Below are positions 34,001-45,251 of a stretch of DNA of 64,000 bases, piece by piece. The position numbers and the translations under genes are program-made. The stretch comes from Daphnia pulex (lineage: Eukaryota; Arthropoda; Branchiopoda; Diplostraca; Daphniidae). Each line of letters opens with the position of its first letter. Positions within the stretch are counted from its first letter, which is position 1. A model generated the notes under the pieces. It made no database searches, was not told the DNA's origin, and saw nothing but the letters and a program-made list of their open reading frames with translations. The stretch lies in NCBI RefSeq assembly GCF_021134715.1, contig NC_060025.1, positions 7,502,001-7,566,000 of the forward strand. The letters run 5' to 3'.

Positions 34001-34649
34001 CAGAACAAAAATAACCAAAGGCGGTTGTCTGGGTCGTGTGTGTCTATTATACCAATTATTTTTTTATTGTTTTAGAAAAGAGTCTCTCACTTTCCCAATA
34101 ATATTTTAACCGAGTTATTTGTTTTCCACTTTGGCTTATCCTCTTATATTATTAAAAAAAAAAAAAATGTCTGGGTATGCTCTTCTTACGTGAAAATTAT
34201 ACGACGGCGGCGGTACTTTCCTTTCGTAATTGGTGTAACAACTCTTCAAAATGGGATATTTCGCAACTTGCTGCTGCTTTATGATTTATTTTTATTTCTT
34301 TTTTGCGCCAAACATTTGTTTTTCCAGGCATATGGGAAACGAGATCAGATTTTTGTTTTTTTCCCACGACATCTTTAAAGGGTTGGCCTTATTTTGTCGC
34401 GCGTGTAGCACCAAGGAATTTCCAACAATATTATAGAGAGAACCGCGACATGGAGAGTTTTCGCGAGAGACCGCAAGTGAAATAATGTTGTGGCTTGTTT
34501 GCTTCGGAACCTCAATTTGTTTACTCCTGGCCTTGCATTATTGCATAATCGCCTGACATATGCGAAGAGGAGGAGGGAGGGAGTTATTGATGGCTGGTTT
34601 TCAGTTTCTTTCACCTTCACTACATACACAGCAGCACATCACTCGAATG
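31093..34649. other. 3.5 kb gene-poor stretch
   Basis: No open frame with recognisable content was found on either strand. A TATATAA at about 33428, followed 25-30 bases on by cgcagtccactg, looks like an orphan core promoter, but only a 24-codon frame (MVAKEAGICRLCF...) follows. T-rich and A-rich tracts are common. It may hold regulatory elements of the collagen cluster. Confidence 0.4.
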
Positions 34650-34725
34650 TTTAAAAGGCTAGCGCTCGGCCATTTCTCATCAGCATTCATCGAGCAGCGA
34701 CAATAGAAACACAAGGTAAGTCCTC
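34650..34725 (+). promoter_or_regulatory. Core promoter and 5' UTR exon of collagen 1
   Basis: A TATA-like TTTAAAAG at 34650-34657 is followed by TCATCAG at 34677-34683, a good initiator position. A short leader exon ends at ACACAAG|GTAAGT near 34714. The same TATA-like box, TCATCAG and non-coding first exon occur in front of the second collagen. Confidence 0.6.
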
Positions 34726-34833
34726 TAGAGTTAAAAGACCCTTGTGTACATTTATCTCAACTTATTCAACATCTTTTTTTAGTGCGTTAAAAAAGTATAA
34801 GCAGGATTACATACAAATTCCAAAACAAACAAC

Positions 34834-36540
34834 ATGAGGACAGCAGTAAGTTTTGAAGATTGACATTGTATAATACAGTGATTATTACTGAAATTACCAC
34901 GTTTTTATAGGCTATTGTGTTATTACTGGTCGCGGCAGCTTTGGCTGCTCCGCAATACCAGCGGACCAAACCTAATCAAGGGGCTGGATCCATTTCACCG
35001 GAACAGTGGGCCTCTCTGAATCCAATTAAACCTGGAAGTGGCAACGATGAACTGTCGAAGCAATGGGCTCGCTTCCTCGAGTAAATGATATATAAGACTA
35101 TAATTAGATCATAATAAAATAAAATTAACTGATATTTTTTTTCTAGCTATCTGCCGTGGTTGAAAGGACCTACTGGTCCCGCTGGACCACCAGGCCCACC
35201 CGGAGGAGCTTCATCTTCCTCTTACGGCTACGACCAGCCTAAATACGTTGCTGGACCCCCCGGAGCACCTGGAGCACCTGGAGCTCCTGGTCCTAAAGGC
35301 GACAAAGGAGACGCCGGTGAACCTGGTGCCAACGGAGAAGCTGGGCCCCAAGGAATTGCTGGACTTGACGGAGCTACAGGACCTCAAGGTTTGAAAGGAG
35401 AACAAGGCGCTGATGGAGCCCCAGGTGTCGCTGGACTTAATGGTGCTCCCGGAGAAAAGGGAGAAGCTGGATCAAATGGTGCAGATGGTGCCCCCGGAGC
35501 TCCTGGATCGCCTGGAAAAGATGGATACAACGGAGCACCTGGCCCAGTTGGACCTAAAGGAGAAATTGGCGCACCTGGTATCACGATCGAATCTAAAATC
35601 CCAGGCCCTCCCGGTATGTTCCACTTCAATTCTAAATAATAACAATGCCAATAACTCGTGAAATTTTATTTCATCACTGTCTTTTTTTTATCCAAAAAGG
35701 CGCAACTGGATATCCCGGTAAAGACGGAGCTCCTGGCGCAGCTGGTAGCCCCGGCCCTCAAGGAAATGCTGGGCCTCAAGGACCAGTGGGACCTGCCGGC
35801 AAAAACGGCTACGCTGGTAGCCCGGGCATTGCTGGACCTAAAGGTGAACCAGGCAAACCAGGCTACAACGGAGCACCAGGTAAAGACGGACTTCCCGGCG
35901 CACCAAGCACTCAACCCGGCCCGGTTGGACCACAAGGACCCGTCGGCAAACCCGGCTACAATGGCGCTCCTGGAAAAGACGGTGCCGTTGGCCCAGTAGG
36001 CGCTCCAGGCAAAGATGGACTCAACGGCGCTCCTGGCGCTACTGGTAAATATTTAATTTAATTATCTATTAATTGCTTGACACTTTATTTAAATTTAAAT
36101 TTCGCTTTTGTGATTTAGGTCCTCAAGGAGAGCAAGGTAAACCTGGTAAGGACGGTTATCCTGGCGCTGCTGGAGCCCCTGGAACACCCGGAGCTCAGGG
36201 ACCTCAAGGAATCCAAGGTGAACAAGGACCCGCTGGAAATCCCGGCAGCATTGGTCCCCAAGGAGAAATCGGTCCCGTCGGTCCCGCTGGACCTGAAGGC
36301 AAACCTGGCCAAGCTGGCAAACCTGGATATCCTGGACCTGTAGGACCAGTTGGACAGATTGGACCTGTTGGACAAGAAGGCAAACCTGGCCAAGACGGAG
36401 CTACCGGTGCCGTCGGCCCTGCTGGTCCACCTGGCCCACCAGGTGAAGCGGCCACTAAAGCTTCTTATCCCGCTCCTGCCTACACCACCGCTTCACCTTA
36501 CAGCAGACCGGCTTCCAACGGCAACTGGTACCGTAATTAG
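34834..36540 (+). CDS. Secreted short-chain collagen 1
   Basis: Five coding exons, 34834-34845, 34911-35080, 35147-35613, 35700-36044 and 36119-36540, give 471 residues. The first coding exon holds only four codons (MRTA). A signal peptide ([15 protein letters not shown]) is followed by a short non-collagen region ending [16 protein letters not shown]. Gly-X-Y repeats then run to about residue 445, with interruptions such as [12 protein letters not shown] and [10 protein letters not shown]. The C-terminus is short and Tyr/Pro-rich ([19 protein letters not shown]). No NC1, fibrillar C-propeptide or laminin-like domain is present, so it is not a type IV or fibrillar collagen. It is likely an extracellular or cuticle-associated collagen. 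Pro in Y positions is a substrate for the hydroxylase encoded at 40567-43108. AATAAA lies at 36815-36820. Confidence 0.92.
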
Positions 36541-38006
36541 TATGGGCCGAGTTTGATTCCAGCAAAAACGGACTTTGAAACAAACAAACCAATCCCCGCA
36601 TGTATAATTATGTAGAGTAATAATTATTAATTATTGTGTAAAAATGAAACAGTGCGGAAATGGCCCAAATCTCTGATGATGACAAAAAAATATATAAACC
36701 CAAGTTTCATATGAACCTAATGCTCTATTGGAAACTTAATGAAGCACAACTATAGACACAATTTAAGCTTTCCCTTTTCCTCGTCGTCGGGTATAATATA
36801 ACTGCCACAATCAAAATAAAGTATAAAAAGTACTTCCCCTTTTCTCACGGGCCTACTTATATAGCTCTCTAGTTCAGACAAGTCCGGTGGTTTGTTTTAT
36901 AAGTATTGCATAAAGTTATATATATTTTTAGATGGCTGAACATCGATTTTTGTATCGGGAATCTGCGCTAGAGCAGTATATGACTTATAATGTAGTCACT
37001 TTGCTCCTCGAAATCACATCAATAGACTTTTAAAATTTCATCTTCGGTGACTCCGAAATAATCTCTTTTGGATTCGGTTTTATTACGACTCATAAAATGT
37101 TGTTGCCAAGTTATATAGTTTCCCTTATGCTTCACTTTTGCCATTCTCTTTTTGGTAAAGCGAATTCGCAAAATTGATGATAATTCAACTAATGGCATTA
37201 GTGCTAATGCGAATGTGGGCGAACGCCAATCTGGTTGAAATGCAGCATGGTCCATTTAATAACAAGTCTGATTACTATGTTAGGAAACTGCTGGTGGTCG
37301 ACCAAAGGCACAAAACCGACAGCGGCTGAACGTTTTGGGCTTTCCGAACAGCGATCCGGGCCATTTTTGCAAACGGTAAAGCACACACATAGTCATAGCA
37401 CCGATGAAAATGTCAAGTTATCTCTGAATTACTTATACATCCTGACCGCTTTACACGTAATAGCTGTTTGAAGAATGAAATGCAATACGAAACAAACTCT
37501 TATTCTTTAACCGACCTTAACGGAAAAAAAAAATTGTCTATCTCTAAAATGGGAGAGCTGGAAATGTATAGCTTTAGCAGAAATATTAGAGCCGCCCTAT
37601 AGCTTTGGGGAAAGTTGATCATATGTTTTTTTCTTTTGTTAATAGCGAAGTAGAGTACTAGACTTGAGGTGTAGTGCGCTTCTGGAAATTCCGACAGCTG
37701 ACTTTAAAGCGAAATTCAAAGAAAAAAAGAGAAATGGTGTCAATTAACGCAGAAAGCCCCTCCGATAGTCTGCAGCTACTACTCTCGGACTATGTGTAGC
37801 CTACACACACACACACACACACTGAATCCTTACGTACAGCAACTCTTTTTTTTTTTTTCTTTTATCTTTCGTTTCTCTAAATAACTCAAGATTTCACTTT
37901 TACAGTACGTGGGCATTATATACACTTTGAGTCCATCCTATTCGTTCAGCCATCTTCTTTATATACGTTAGACGCGTTCTTCCACCTTCACTAGACCGCC
38001 TAGACG
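36541..38006. other. Spacer between the collagens
   Basis: Includes the collagen 1 3' UTR with AATAAA at 36815-36820 and a (CA)n run at about 37803-37822. A minus-strand 78-codon frame at 37019-37255 (MDHAAFQPDWRSPTFALALM, ending DEILKVY) has no recognised family; it is noted but not called as a gene. Confidence 0.4.
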
Positions 38007-38085
38007 TTTAAATAGCCGGCTCTCTGCCGTCAATGATCATCAGTGTTGAGCCAGCAGTGTTCTGAGAAACATCTTCCGAAACAAG
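38007..38085 (+). promoter_or_regulatory. Core promoter and 5' UTR exon of collagen 2
   Basis: TTTAAATAG at 38007-38015 precedes TCATCAG at 38037-38043, 30 bases apart. A leader exon ends ACAAG|GTAGTA at 38085, and a second leader piece starts after gattacag near 38201. The matching layout at collagen 1 shows the pair arose by duplication and may be co-expressed. Confidence 0.6.
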
Positions 38086-38259
38086 GTAGTATACAAGAAA
38101 ATTGTTTCAAGTATTAAAGCAGTAAAATAAGTCGACTGTTATAATATACTTTGGAACTGCAATTTCTCTAATCCTATCATTTTTAAAATTTTGCGATTAC
38201 AGACTTTGCTGTTTCCACTTACCTGTCAACGAAAAGATAATAATTTCAAATATCTAGCC

Positions 38260-39621
38260 ATGAAGGCAGCGGTGAGTTGATCATTTTTTTAAATAGGAAA
38301 TTGATTGACGTCAATCTAATATGCAAAACTATTGTGACGTTACCAGGCGATTCTCGTGTTTTTGGTTGCGGCAGCCACTGCTGTTCCTCAATATGGATTC
38401 TTCCCTCAGACCCCACAGGCTCCACCACAGAGTTCTTACGGCGGCAACAACAACGGCCAGGCTGGAGGAAATCCTCAGCAAATCGAAGACATCCAGAGAC
38501 AATGGGCTCAATTCACTGCGTAAGTCGCATGTCATACTTGTACAGGACAACCGGAAAATCACATTCTTTTTTTGGATGATTACAGAAAGATGCCTTGGCT
38601 ACAAGGACCTCCTGGACCACCTGGACCACCAGGAACTAGTTCTGCTGCTAGTGGACCTCAACAGCCAGTAGTTGGTCCTCCTGGTCTTCCAGGAGCACCT
38701 GGCGCTCCTGGACGCAAAGGAGAAGCTGGCAATCCTGGTAGTCCCGGATTTGCTGGTAGACCAGGAAATCCAGGACCAGCTGGACTTAATGGAGCGCCTG
38801 GCGGACCTGGACCAGCAGGCGAACGTGGATCGAATGGAGGCCCTGGCGCTCCGGGCGGGCCCGGTTTCCCTGGAGCTAAGGGAGCGGCTGGAAATAATGG
38901 AGGACCTGGTCTCAATGGAGCTCCTGGAGCCCCTGGCAAAGATGGCTTCAATGGATTGCCCGGATTTCAAGGACCCAAAGGTGAAGCTGGCGCTCCCGGC
39001 ATAACTTTGCCTTCAACCGTTCCCGGTCCCGTCGGCGCTCCCGGAGCCCCTGGTAAAGACGGATGGCCTGGATCAGTTGGCGCGCCTGGCCCTATCGGCC
39101 CAATCGGAGGACCTGGCCCAATCGGACCTGTTGGAAGACCTGGAACGAATGGATTCCCTGGAGGACCTGGCCCTAAAGGTGAAGCTGGAAGTCCCGGATT
39201 CAATGGATTACCTGGCAAAGACGGACGCAACGGCGCACCAAGCACTCAACCCGGCCCAATTGGATCAATTGGCCCCGTTGGCCCAGCTGGCTTCAACGGC
39301 GCCCCAGGAAAAGACGGTCCACCTGGCCCAGCTGGTGGATTAGGACCTCAAGGTAAACCCGGAGCGCCCGGCTATCCAGGCGGCCCAGGCCCAGCCGGTG
39401 CTCCAGGAGGCCTCGGTCCTCAAGGACCATCTGGACCTCAAGGAAAACCAGGATCGCCCGGCTATCCAGGCCCCGCTGGCCCTGCTGGCCAACCTGGACA
39501 AGCTGCCGCCGCTCCAGCGCCAGCCCAGCAGTCTTCCTACCAAGCGCCAGCTCAACAGTCTTCCTATCAAGCGCCAGCTCAACAGTCTTCCTCCCAGTCG
39601 CAATTCGGCTACGGTCGATAG
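38260..39621 (+). CDS. Secreted short-chain collagen 2, paralogue of collagen 1
   Basis: Three coding exons, 38260-38271, 38347-38519 and 38586-39621, give 406 residues. The four-codon first exon (MKAA), the signal peptide ([15 protein letters not shown]) and the pre-collagen segment [20 protein letters not shown] parallel collagen 1. Interruptions are shared too ([13 protein letters not shown] and [10 protein letters not shown]), so the two are tandem paralogues. Collagen 2 lost or never gained two introns in the Gly-X-Y part. Its C-terminus carries three tandem QQSSYQAPA-type units ending SQFGYGR. The function is inferred to be structural and extracellular. AATAAA is at 39820-39825. It ends about 950 bases from the end of the convergent prolyl hydroxylase gene. 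Confidence 0.92.
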
Positions 39622-40566
39622 ATTTCCTCAAAGTTGAACTATGAGGTTGAATGTAGACATTCATCGCATGTGCATTCCAATATGGTAAAACGATGAAAAC
39701 GACTCCGTCAGGTCAACATTATTGATTTTCCCCGTTTTTATTCCGCTTGATTCGTTGTTTTATTTGCGACTTGTACTACAAATATCATAGATTTATATAT
39801 GTGTCGGAAGAAGGCAAAGAATAAAATTTCACAATTTATTAAACACCTGTGTCGGTGCGAGTTTTCTAATCCTGCAAAGTTGTTCAAAAGGAAATGAGAA
39901 GCGTTTGGAAATTTTTATTTGAGAACATCTGACGCCCTGACGGTGAAGAAAGTAAATAAAAACGCGGAGGAAAAGTCTCGCGCTGCATGCTGTTCTTTTT
40001 CACTTTGGAGTTGTCCACTTTGCGATGAATTATGACGCATTTTAAGGTATATATAACGATCGGCTGTACACGGTATATGATCGCGATTTGGCAGCAGTTT
40101 CTCTTTTCTCTATATCGTATAGATGTAATGGAATGAAGAAATGGTGGCGTTATTTCCGGTTGAATTAGATTGGGCACCTGGGGTACGTGCATAGAAAGTT
40201 TTGATGTAAGAAAAAATTGTTTTGGAGTTAACATTTTGTTTCCGGTTTGAAAGAAGTTCACTCAGACATTACCATGACATTATAGGGGTAAAGAGACGCA
40301 TTCATTTGTATTTCATTGATAAGGTCGAGAACAAATAGATAAATTTAACAAGATACAGATCAATTTTCCCGCGTGAGTCACGCGGATGAGTGATTAAAGA
40401 TTTTGTTGGCAAAACGCAGCTAAACTAGATTTCACAGTGATGCTGACGATGATGACTTGAATCGAATAAATAACAGGATATAGAGCAAACGAGTATAATC
40501 AACAAGAGTGCACTTCATCTCCGATGCGGAATGCATTAGAATAATTATAATGACGGTGTGAGCGCG
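39622..40566. other. Convergent 3' flanks of collagen 2 and the prolyl hydroxylase
   Basis: Holds the collagen 2 3' UTR and poly-A signal (39820-39825) and, on the other strand, the prolyl hydroxylase 3' UTR. Otherwise AT-rich; no supported gene. Confidence 0.5.
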
Positions 40567-43108
40567 TTACATTTCGGCGTCGAATGTCAAGCCACAAGGG
40601 CGACGGAATTCTTGATTTCGCTCATGAATCCATTTGTTGGACACTGAAATTGATTTTCCACAAAAATTAATTCGTATTTGATTAATTCATTTCATTTCAA
40701 TTTTACCCCATTTGGATCCAGTAAGGACTGGGCAGGCGGCGTGTTGGGTCAGGTCGTCACCCTCACCATTCGGGTGCAAATTGAACCAAAATGCCGCACT
40801 TCCTTTCTGCGGCCACAGGGCTAAATTAATTTGGGGGAATACTGTCGCACCTCCAGCCTCGACGTCACTCATCTTTAATGAAGAGAAAATAATTGGAAAT
40901 TTTCAATTACAAAAATCACAGCGATCGATAAGCATTTCGCAAATGTCATTTTGTTTTAAACTTACGTAAAACATCCAAGTGGCAATACGATTGCCCCACC
41001 CAAAATCTTTCTGGACTTCGCCCTTCTGTTGACACGAAAGAAATGTCCAGGCGGCCGGAAACAAGCACAAATAACGCGCAAAGATAGTAATAGAGATGTA
41101 ATAGCGTTAATTATGCAATGAAAGATTATAAATGGGGACTTTTCTTCATTATACCCGAGCGTGATCGTAATGGGGTTCATAATGCCCGCCGATGCCGTAA
41201 TTGCAAACTTGGAGCTCTTCGGCTGTGGCCATATCAAGTCCGGTTACATCACCAATTCGACGCGTCATCTGTCATAACAGCAAAACTAAGATCAATTGTG
41301 GGTTTTAGAAAATCAAAATGATAGGTGCTATAGACAACCTTGACAATATGATCGTGTTCACTGTTTTGCAAGAAAGCCGCTTTGGCGATGCGATATTTAG
41401 TCGGTTCACTGGCACCAGTCAAGCTATTCTGAACAGTGCTTCGTCGTAACTTTGGAAATAAATAATATGTGAATTGTAAAAAAAAAAATTATCCGGCTGT
41501 ATGTAAGATAGGTTACCCTGGATTGAGCCAGTTTTTTGGCAGTTTCAATCTCTTCGTCCGTGACAACATTGTGATAAATGACGAGTCGCGGTTTGAGAGA
41601 AGCCAACTCCATTTTGATCGGCTGAATGAAGAAGTAGGGCACGTTATTGGTCACGTAGCGGCACCGGAGTCGGGCTTCAATTTTGGGATCCATCAACTTT
41701 TCACCTCTATACAGTAAAGAAATAATGGGTATATTTATTTACAAGGGAAAATCCCCCCCACCGGAGAAAATAACACAATTTTCTATACCTGCAAAGCCTT
41801 TCGTATTTATTCCACTGCTCAGCGGGTATACCAGCTGTTCCCGAGGGCTTGGTCAATTTCAGTTTACTGGTATTAAATGGTTCGATCGTGCTATTTGCGC
41901 TAAATTGGAAAATATTACAGCAATTCAATTTGCGTAGAAATGTAATACTCAACGGACATACCCGACTGTTTCATGCTGCTGCTGGAATTGCATTTCACCT
42001 TGCTGATGAAGAATTTCTCGATAGTACTGGATGTTACTAAGTCCTCGCTGGTGAAACGGAACAATCTTGAGCAGCTCGTCAGTCAATTGCAGAGCTTCCT
42101 TTACATTACCTTATATAACACAGGTGTGAAACAGAGCATGAAAGTTTTCCATCTATTATTATTCTCAACAAAAACCCAGGTATTAAGTTCATATGTACTC
42201 TTATACCTTGTTTATAGGTAGAAAACGCCAAGTATTCCAGAATTTCTTGGCGGGTAGCAGTTTTGTTCGATTCCTCTTCCAACTTGTTCAAAGCCTCTCC
42301 CATCCACAAAACAGTGTGGTAGTGGTCGCCGTTGTTGTACGATTGACGTCCCAGTTCCCAACAATCTCCAGCTTATTACGGAACAAGTCGCGGTGGTTGT
42401 AATGTAATGACGGCGGCAATTATTCAGCACTGAGCTGTGAACTCTGTATATAATTACCGGTAAGCTGGCGGGAATACTTTTTCCCCAACAATTTCCCCTC
42501 GGCTAAAGCGTGGGTATCCAGCTCGTAAGTGTCTTGGAGCCTCATAAGCGCAACAGCTGCTCCAGTCAAGTCTTCATCAGATGGGAACCGCAACGCCGAA
42601 CGGTATCGAGTAATGTTTTTGACGAAAACTTTCAAAATAAGAAATGGAAACAAATGATATTAATTTCAGCTAATAATGCTGTGTCAAATATTATTTCATA
42701 CTGGAGCCAACGTTCTGGGTCATGATCTCTTCTACCTGCTTCCAATCAGAGGTGAGGCGCTTGACTAGTAGATAAGCGTTGACGGGGTTAGACAAGTATT
42801 GCGAAACATCTTCACTGGCTTCTTGATACATGCTTTCGTACTCTTCAAGAAATCTTTTCGAGGGAAAACGAAAATTAATTTTTAAAAAAGTATTGGGGCA
42901 ATTTGTGAAACCAATTCATTCCTCACCTTTTCAATTGCTTCAGTCTGATCTCTTCTTCTTGGATGTAATTATCGAGGTGCCTGACTAGTTCCAACTCTGT
43001 GGTTACGAGACCCTCCATATCTGACAAGGCCGTAAACACCTCGCCCAAGACCGCATTGGTTTGAATAACAAGGAGGATGGCAGACATACTCAGAATAACT
43101 TCCATCAT
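40567..43108 (-). CDS. P4HA: Collagen prolyl 4-hydroxylase alpha subunit
   Basis: Twelve coding exons on the minus strand: 42927-43108, 42702-42853, 42458-42628, 42207-42371, 41962-42109, 41789-41899, 41517-41706, 41339-41449, 41155-41268, 40966-41025, 40707-40872, 40567-40643. They give 548 residues, close to the family's roughly 535. A signal peptide (MMEVILSMSAILLVIQTNAV) leads into the dimerisation helices (LSDMEGLVTTELELVRHLDN), then the TPR-like peptide-binding domain (DCWELGRQSYNNGDHYHTVL, NVKEALQLTDELLK). The C-terminal domain is an Fe(II)/2-oxoglutarate oxygenase with HxD (H443, D445), distal His H512 and 2-oxoglutarate-binding K522. The end reads VSNKWIHERNQEFRRPC. The enzyme makes 4-hydroxyproline in the endoplasmic reticulum, usually with protein disulfide isomerase. 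An acceptor before the ATG suggests a 5' UTR intron. Its substrates, collagens, are encoded next door. Confidence 0.96.
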
Positions 43109-45251
43109 AATTATGTCTATTAAATAAGAAACAAATGAGTCTATCATACAAAAGATTCAACAAAAAAGAAAATGTTGAGATTACTGACAAATTCATTTGA
43201 TAATTGAATTGAATTCAGGGCCATAACTTTTTTATTTTAACTTATTTAGAGCGATAAATTTATCAATTGGCAGATCTTCAATTCGACCATCACCTCCTTT
43301 ATCAACATTCTCTTTACTTTGAATTTCCCACGAATTTCTTTTTTGTTTTTGCTTTCAACTTTCAAGCTAGAGAGTATAACATTAACTACATTTAACAGTA
43401 CATTTGTATGTGCATTAAAATATGTGACTAGTCATGCATAATAATTCTAGTTCTCTGGGAAATCATTTGAAACGGATTGTAACGTGAATTCTACCGTTCC
43501 TCTGGTCGTTTGCTGGCCGACTAAGTTTAGACATTTTTTCAGGTAATTTAAATAGGCCTATATTTAAAGTGATGATACATTTTACATGTGAAATGAGGCG
43601 AAAGTGAGACTACGTACTGTGCAGGGCTGCAGGCACAGCGCTGGTGGCCATTTCGATTTAACACAAGGATTATATTGCTTCCGGCAAAAAAAAAATTATT
43701 TTAGTCAATTCGGAGTCAATTATCTCTATGCACTAAATGTCACGCCACCAAGCTATCAGTTTTAATTTCTGTCAAGCGCACGCAAATCAAGTAACACGCA
43801 AATTCACGGTGATAACAAAAGCATAGCCTTCCAATAGCAATCTATTAACAAGTTTTGGGCAAGATAATATTTAATCACCTGGCTATAAATTAATTTTGAG
43901 AGATTTCTTTTTAATCACATTACTAGTAACACGGTGAATGCATAGGCAAGTAGTGGTTGCAAAGCTTATAATTTCAATGAATAATTTTGTACATACCTGT
44001 GACTGAATGTTGTTGGTTGAACGTTTGAAATTCAATTATACTATTCTGCTTAACAATACGAAAACTGATTTTGACAAGACGGAGCCAAAAGAATTTGTAT
44101 CCTAATGCGGTCGTTGGCCAACTGAAGTTAAATTTTTTTGAAAAAATCAACACTTGCTGGCTTGCAAGATCTTGCACGTTCAACGTTCACACGTGGGGTG
44201 CATTAGCGGATGAAGGCGCATGAGAATTGTTAGCGTATACAAGTCCCGCCTTCTTTCTTATTTTCTTTTCCTGCAACGGCGCATTCTTCCTATTTCTCAC
44301 TCGCACACATGCCAATTACCCTTTAAAAGCGTCGCTTCTGCTCTCAGGGTGGGACATTTCCTTTCCCTTTCTCTCGCCTAACCGTAAAATTGATATCGTT
44401 TTCTTTTTTTCTTCACAATTACAAAACACGCTACATTCAACCACACATGGAGATGCAGTAAAATCTTCATAATGGTATCACTGCTGTGAAATTAATCGGC
44501 GGGAAAAGTTGAAACTTCCGTCGCATATGAATAACAATAATACACCGTCTATACTTTTTTTTCACGCGCTGAGGTGTGATTTGTCACGACATTTTTAAAA
44601 TTCCGTTCATACCGTGAAGATTTTTCTAAAAATAAAGTGCCTAAATTGGAAATAACATTTGCAGTCTAAATAGTAGGAAAAACTGATTCGTAAAGAAATT
44701 GCTAAAACATTTTACTGGCTAGGCTATAGTGCAACTCATCTTGTTGCTTAGTTAAAAAAATTTACACAAGTACTCTTTCAAAAGTTAATACTAGGGCCTA
44801 CACTACTTTGCAATAACAGTCAAGAAATTCGCGAGTCAACTTCACGATTCCCATTTAACGTGTAGTTTTGATCGCCGTCCGCCGTGTTCAACAAGTAAGG
44901 TTACTAATTTAACATTCAAACTTTATGAGCGTTAGTGTTGGCTACCTTACCTATACATTTTAATTTCCGGAAATGAAAGGAACCTATAAGCTATAAGTAG
45001 GCTATGATAAGAACATGCTAAAAATGAAAGGAATCAAGGCTGCCTAAGCATGAGTGTAACTCCATCTGTGATTTGCATATACAACTTCAAATTCAGTTCG
45101 GGGGCATTTCTTGGCCTTGTTTTTAAAGTTGCATCACAGTGAAACTGAATCATCCAATATCTTGTTTACGTTTTCATCATATGACGTGTAATTCATACGA
45201 AAATGCACCCTTTATAGTATACCACAACAGCAGAAGTCAACAATCTATGTA
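43109..45251. promoter_or_regulatory. Divergent upstream region of P4HA and ABCB7
   Basis: About 2.1 kb between two genes that point away from each other. It must contain both promoters and probably the leader exon of the prolyl hydroxylase. AT-rich; no TATA box at a convincing distance and no gene content were recognised. Confidence 0.4.

Noticed and set aside
37019-37255. 78-codon minus-strand frame between the collagens
   Set aside because: The protein looks plausible, but there is no recognised family, promoter or splice support.
37803-37822. (CA)n microsatellite
   Set aside because: Ordinary simple repeat, no special context.
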